This document shows positions 63,232 through 64,000 of a stretch of 64,000 nt of DNA, piece by piece. Location: positions 1,915,501 through 1,979,500 of the forward strand of contig VICG01000003.1 of the NCBI GenBank assembly GCA_008692225.1. Reading direction: 5' to 3'. The translations under genes and the position numbers were made by a program. Numbering within the stretch: position 1 is the first letter of the stretch; each line of letters begins with the position of its first letter. The notes below the pieces were generated by a model. It saw nothing but the letters and a program-made list of their open reading frames with translations. It ran no database searches and was not told where the DNA came from. The DNA is from Monilinia fructicola (lineage: Eukaryota > Ascomycota > Leotiomycetes > Helotiales > Sclerotiniaceae).

Positions 63232-63408
63232 ATTTATTTATTTAATGTATTTAATGTATTTAATGTATTTAATGTATTTAATGTATTTAATGTATTTAAT
63301 GTATTTAATGTATTTAATGTATTTAATGTATTTAATGTATTTAATGTATTTATTTAATGTATTTAATGTATTTAATGTATTTAATGTATTTAATGTATTT
63401 AATGTATT
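63232..63408. repeat. 9-bp minisatellite, TATTTAATG
   Basis: About eighteen units of TATTTAATG with a few interruptions by TATTTATTTAATG. Because the period is a multiple of three, the array is open in several frames and would translate as a repeated Tyr-Leu-Met, which is an artefact and not a gene. Confidence 0.9.
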
Positions 63409-63411
63409 AAT

Positions 63412-63466
63412 GTATATATTATTATATATATTATATATATTATATATATTATATATATTATATTTA
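63412..63466. repeat. 9-bp-period ATTATATAT array
   Basis: About five to six units of ATTATATAT, directly after the TATTTAATG array and sharing its 9-bp period. Confidence 0.8.
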
Positions 63467-64000
63467 TTAGTTATTCATCGTTTCATTATACAAATAAGTG
63501 AGTTTATTATATATATATAGGTAAATCAAGTACCTAGATAGGCAAGTAATTAACAATTTTAGCGTACGGCACTCGTCCTTAATCGGGACCATCCTTCCAT
63601 CCTTCCATCCTTTAATTCAACGATCATCTCTCCATCCAACAAGACCTCGGAGTTCCAAGTCGAGAGATCCAGTGCATTTCGACGTGCGGTGATGTGAGTG
63701 ATGCGATGTGATGTGATGTGACGAGATTCGGGCGTAGGTAGGATTCGACATCTCCAGGAGGAAGGATTTGTCGTTTGGGGCAATGGTTTCGGGAGGCAGG
63801 GAGCTATGTCGCCCGGTGGCTGCTATTCCGCGTTGGAACGAGGTTTGCCCTTCGGGGTCGATGGCGGCGGCTGTGGTGGTCCTGCGCAGGTGTGCGCTTG
63901 TGCGGAATAATGTGAATATGAGGGTGCTTGGGTACGGTGGTGATTCTTGAATTCGAAGTCGAGATGAGATCGAGAGGAAGATTGGATTCGTAAAGAGCCA
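63467..64000. other. Intergenic stretch at window end
   Basis: No supported gene. Short TCCATCCT and GATGTGATGT repeats. A gene may begin beyond the window edge. Confidence 0.45.

Noticed and set aside
63161..63520. 119-codon frame with repeated Tyr-Leu-Met
   Set aside because: It is a translation of the TATTTAATG minisatellite.

Overview
This is a window of a filamentous ascomycete nuclear genome. The evidence is: genes split by short GT-AG introns (roughly 45-250 nt), a tRNA with an intron after anticodon position 37, a Zn2Cys6 transcription factor, an LSD1-type demethylase with a C-terminal HMG box, and an AT-rich relic whose repeat copies differ almost only by transitions (RIP-like). Protein style and long repeat-rich intergenic DNA suggest Leotiomycetes, possibly a Botrytis/Sclerotinia/Monilinia relative. 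That placement is inference from reading alone. I rebuilt exon structures by hand from splice sites and reading phase. All coordinates are from eye counting; intact gene models sum to whole codons.

Layout. 0-5.4 kb: an orphan Tyr/Pro-rich ORF, tRNA-Arg(UCG) and actin-capping protein beta (-). 5.8-14.5 kb: dense housekeeping block with LSD1-like demethylase (-), VPS33 (-) and histidyl-tRNA synthetase (+, probable dual cytosolic/mitochondrial); the last two share a divergent promoter. 16.3-20.9 kb: an unknown Ser/Thr-rich protein, a decayed UDP-glycosyltransferase fragment and a small unknown gene. 22.6-24.5 kb: Zn-cluster transcription factor with two apparent +1 shifts, both at G4 runs. 25.6-28.1 kb: SF3b p14 (five exons) and a 42-residue metallothionein-like peptide gene. 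29.5-30.2 kb: RIP-like AT-rich relic. 30.9-34.3 kb: STIMATE/TMEM110-like membrane protein and a Cys-tailed CYSTM-like protein whose intron is largely a 7-bp minisatellite.

35.6-51.5 kb holds five broken accessory genes (sugar transporter, DJ-1/PfpI, Fet4-type iron permease, zinc-type alcohol dehydrogenase, sulfite oxidase) around two intact conserved genes (nucleolar FKBP prolyl isomerase, NDR-like kinase). One small Gly-zipper protein follows at 52.1 kb. The final 11 kb holds no gene I can support; it is dominated by simple repeats, including a dispersed TACAG/CTGTA pentanucleotide and 9-bp-period arrays.

The intact genes are general cell biology (actin dynamics, chromatin, vacuolar fusion, translation, splicing, signalling) and form no obvious pathway. 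The main theme is contrast: housekeeping genes are clean while transport, redox and regulatory accessory genes are decaying. I found no defence system, CRISPR array, virus or intact transposon.
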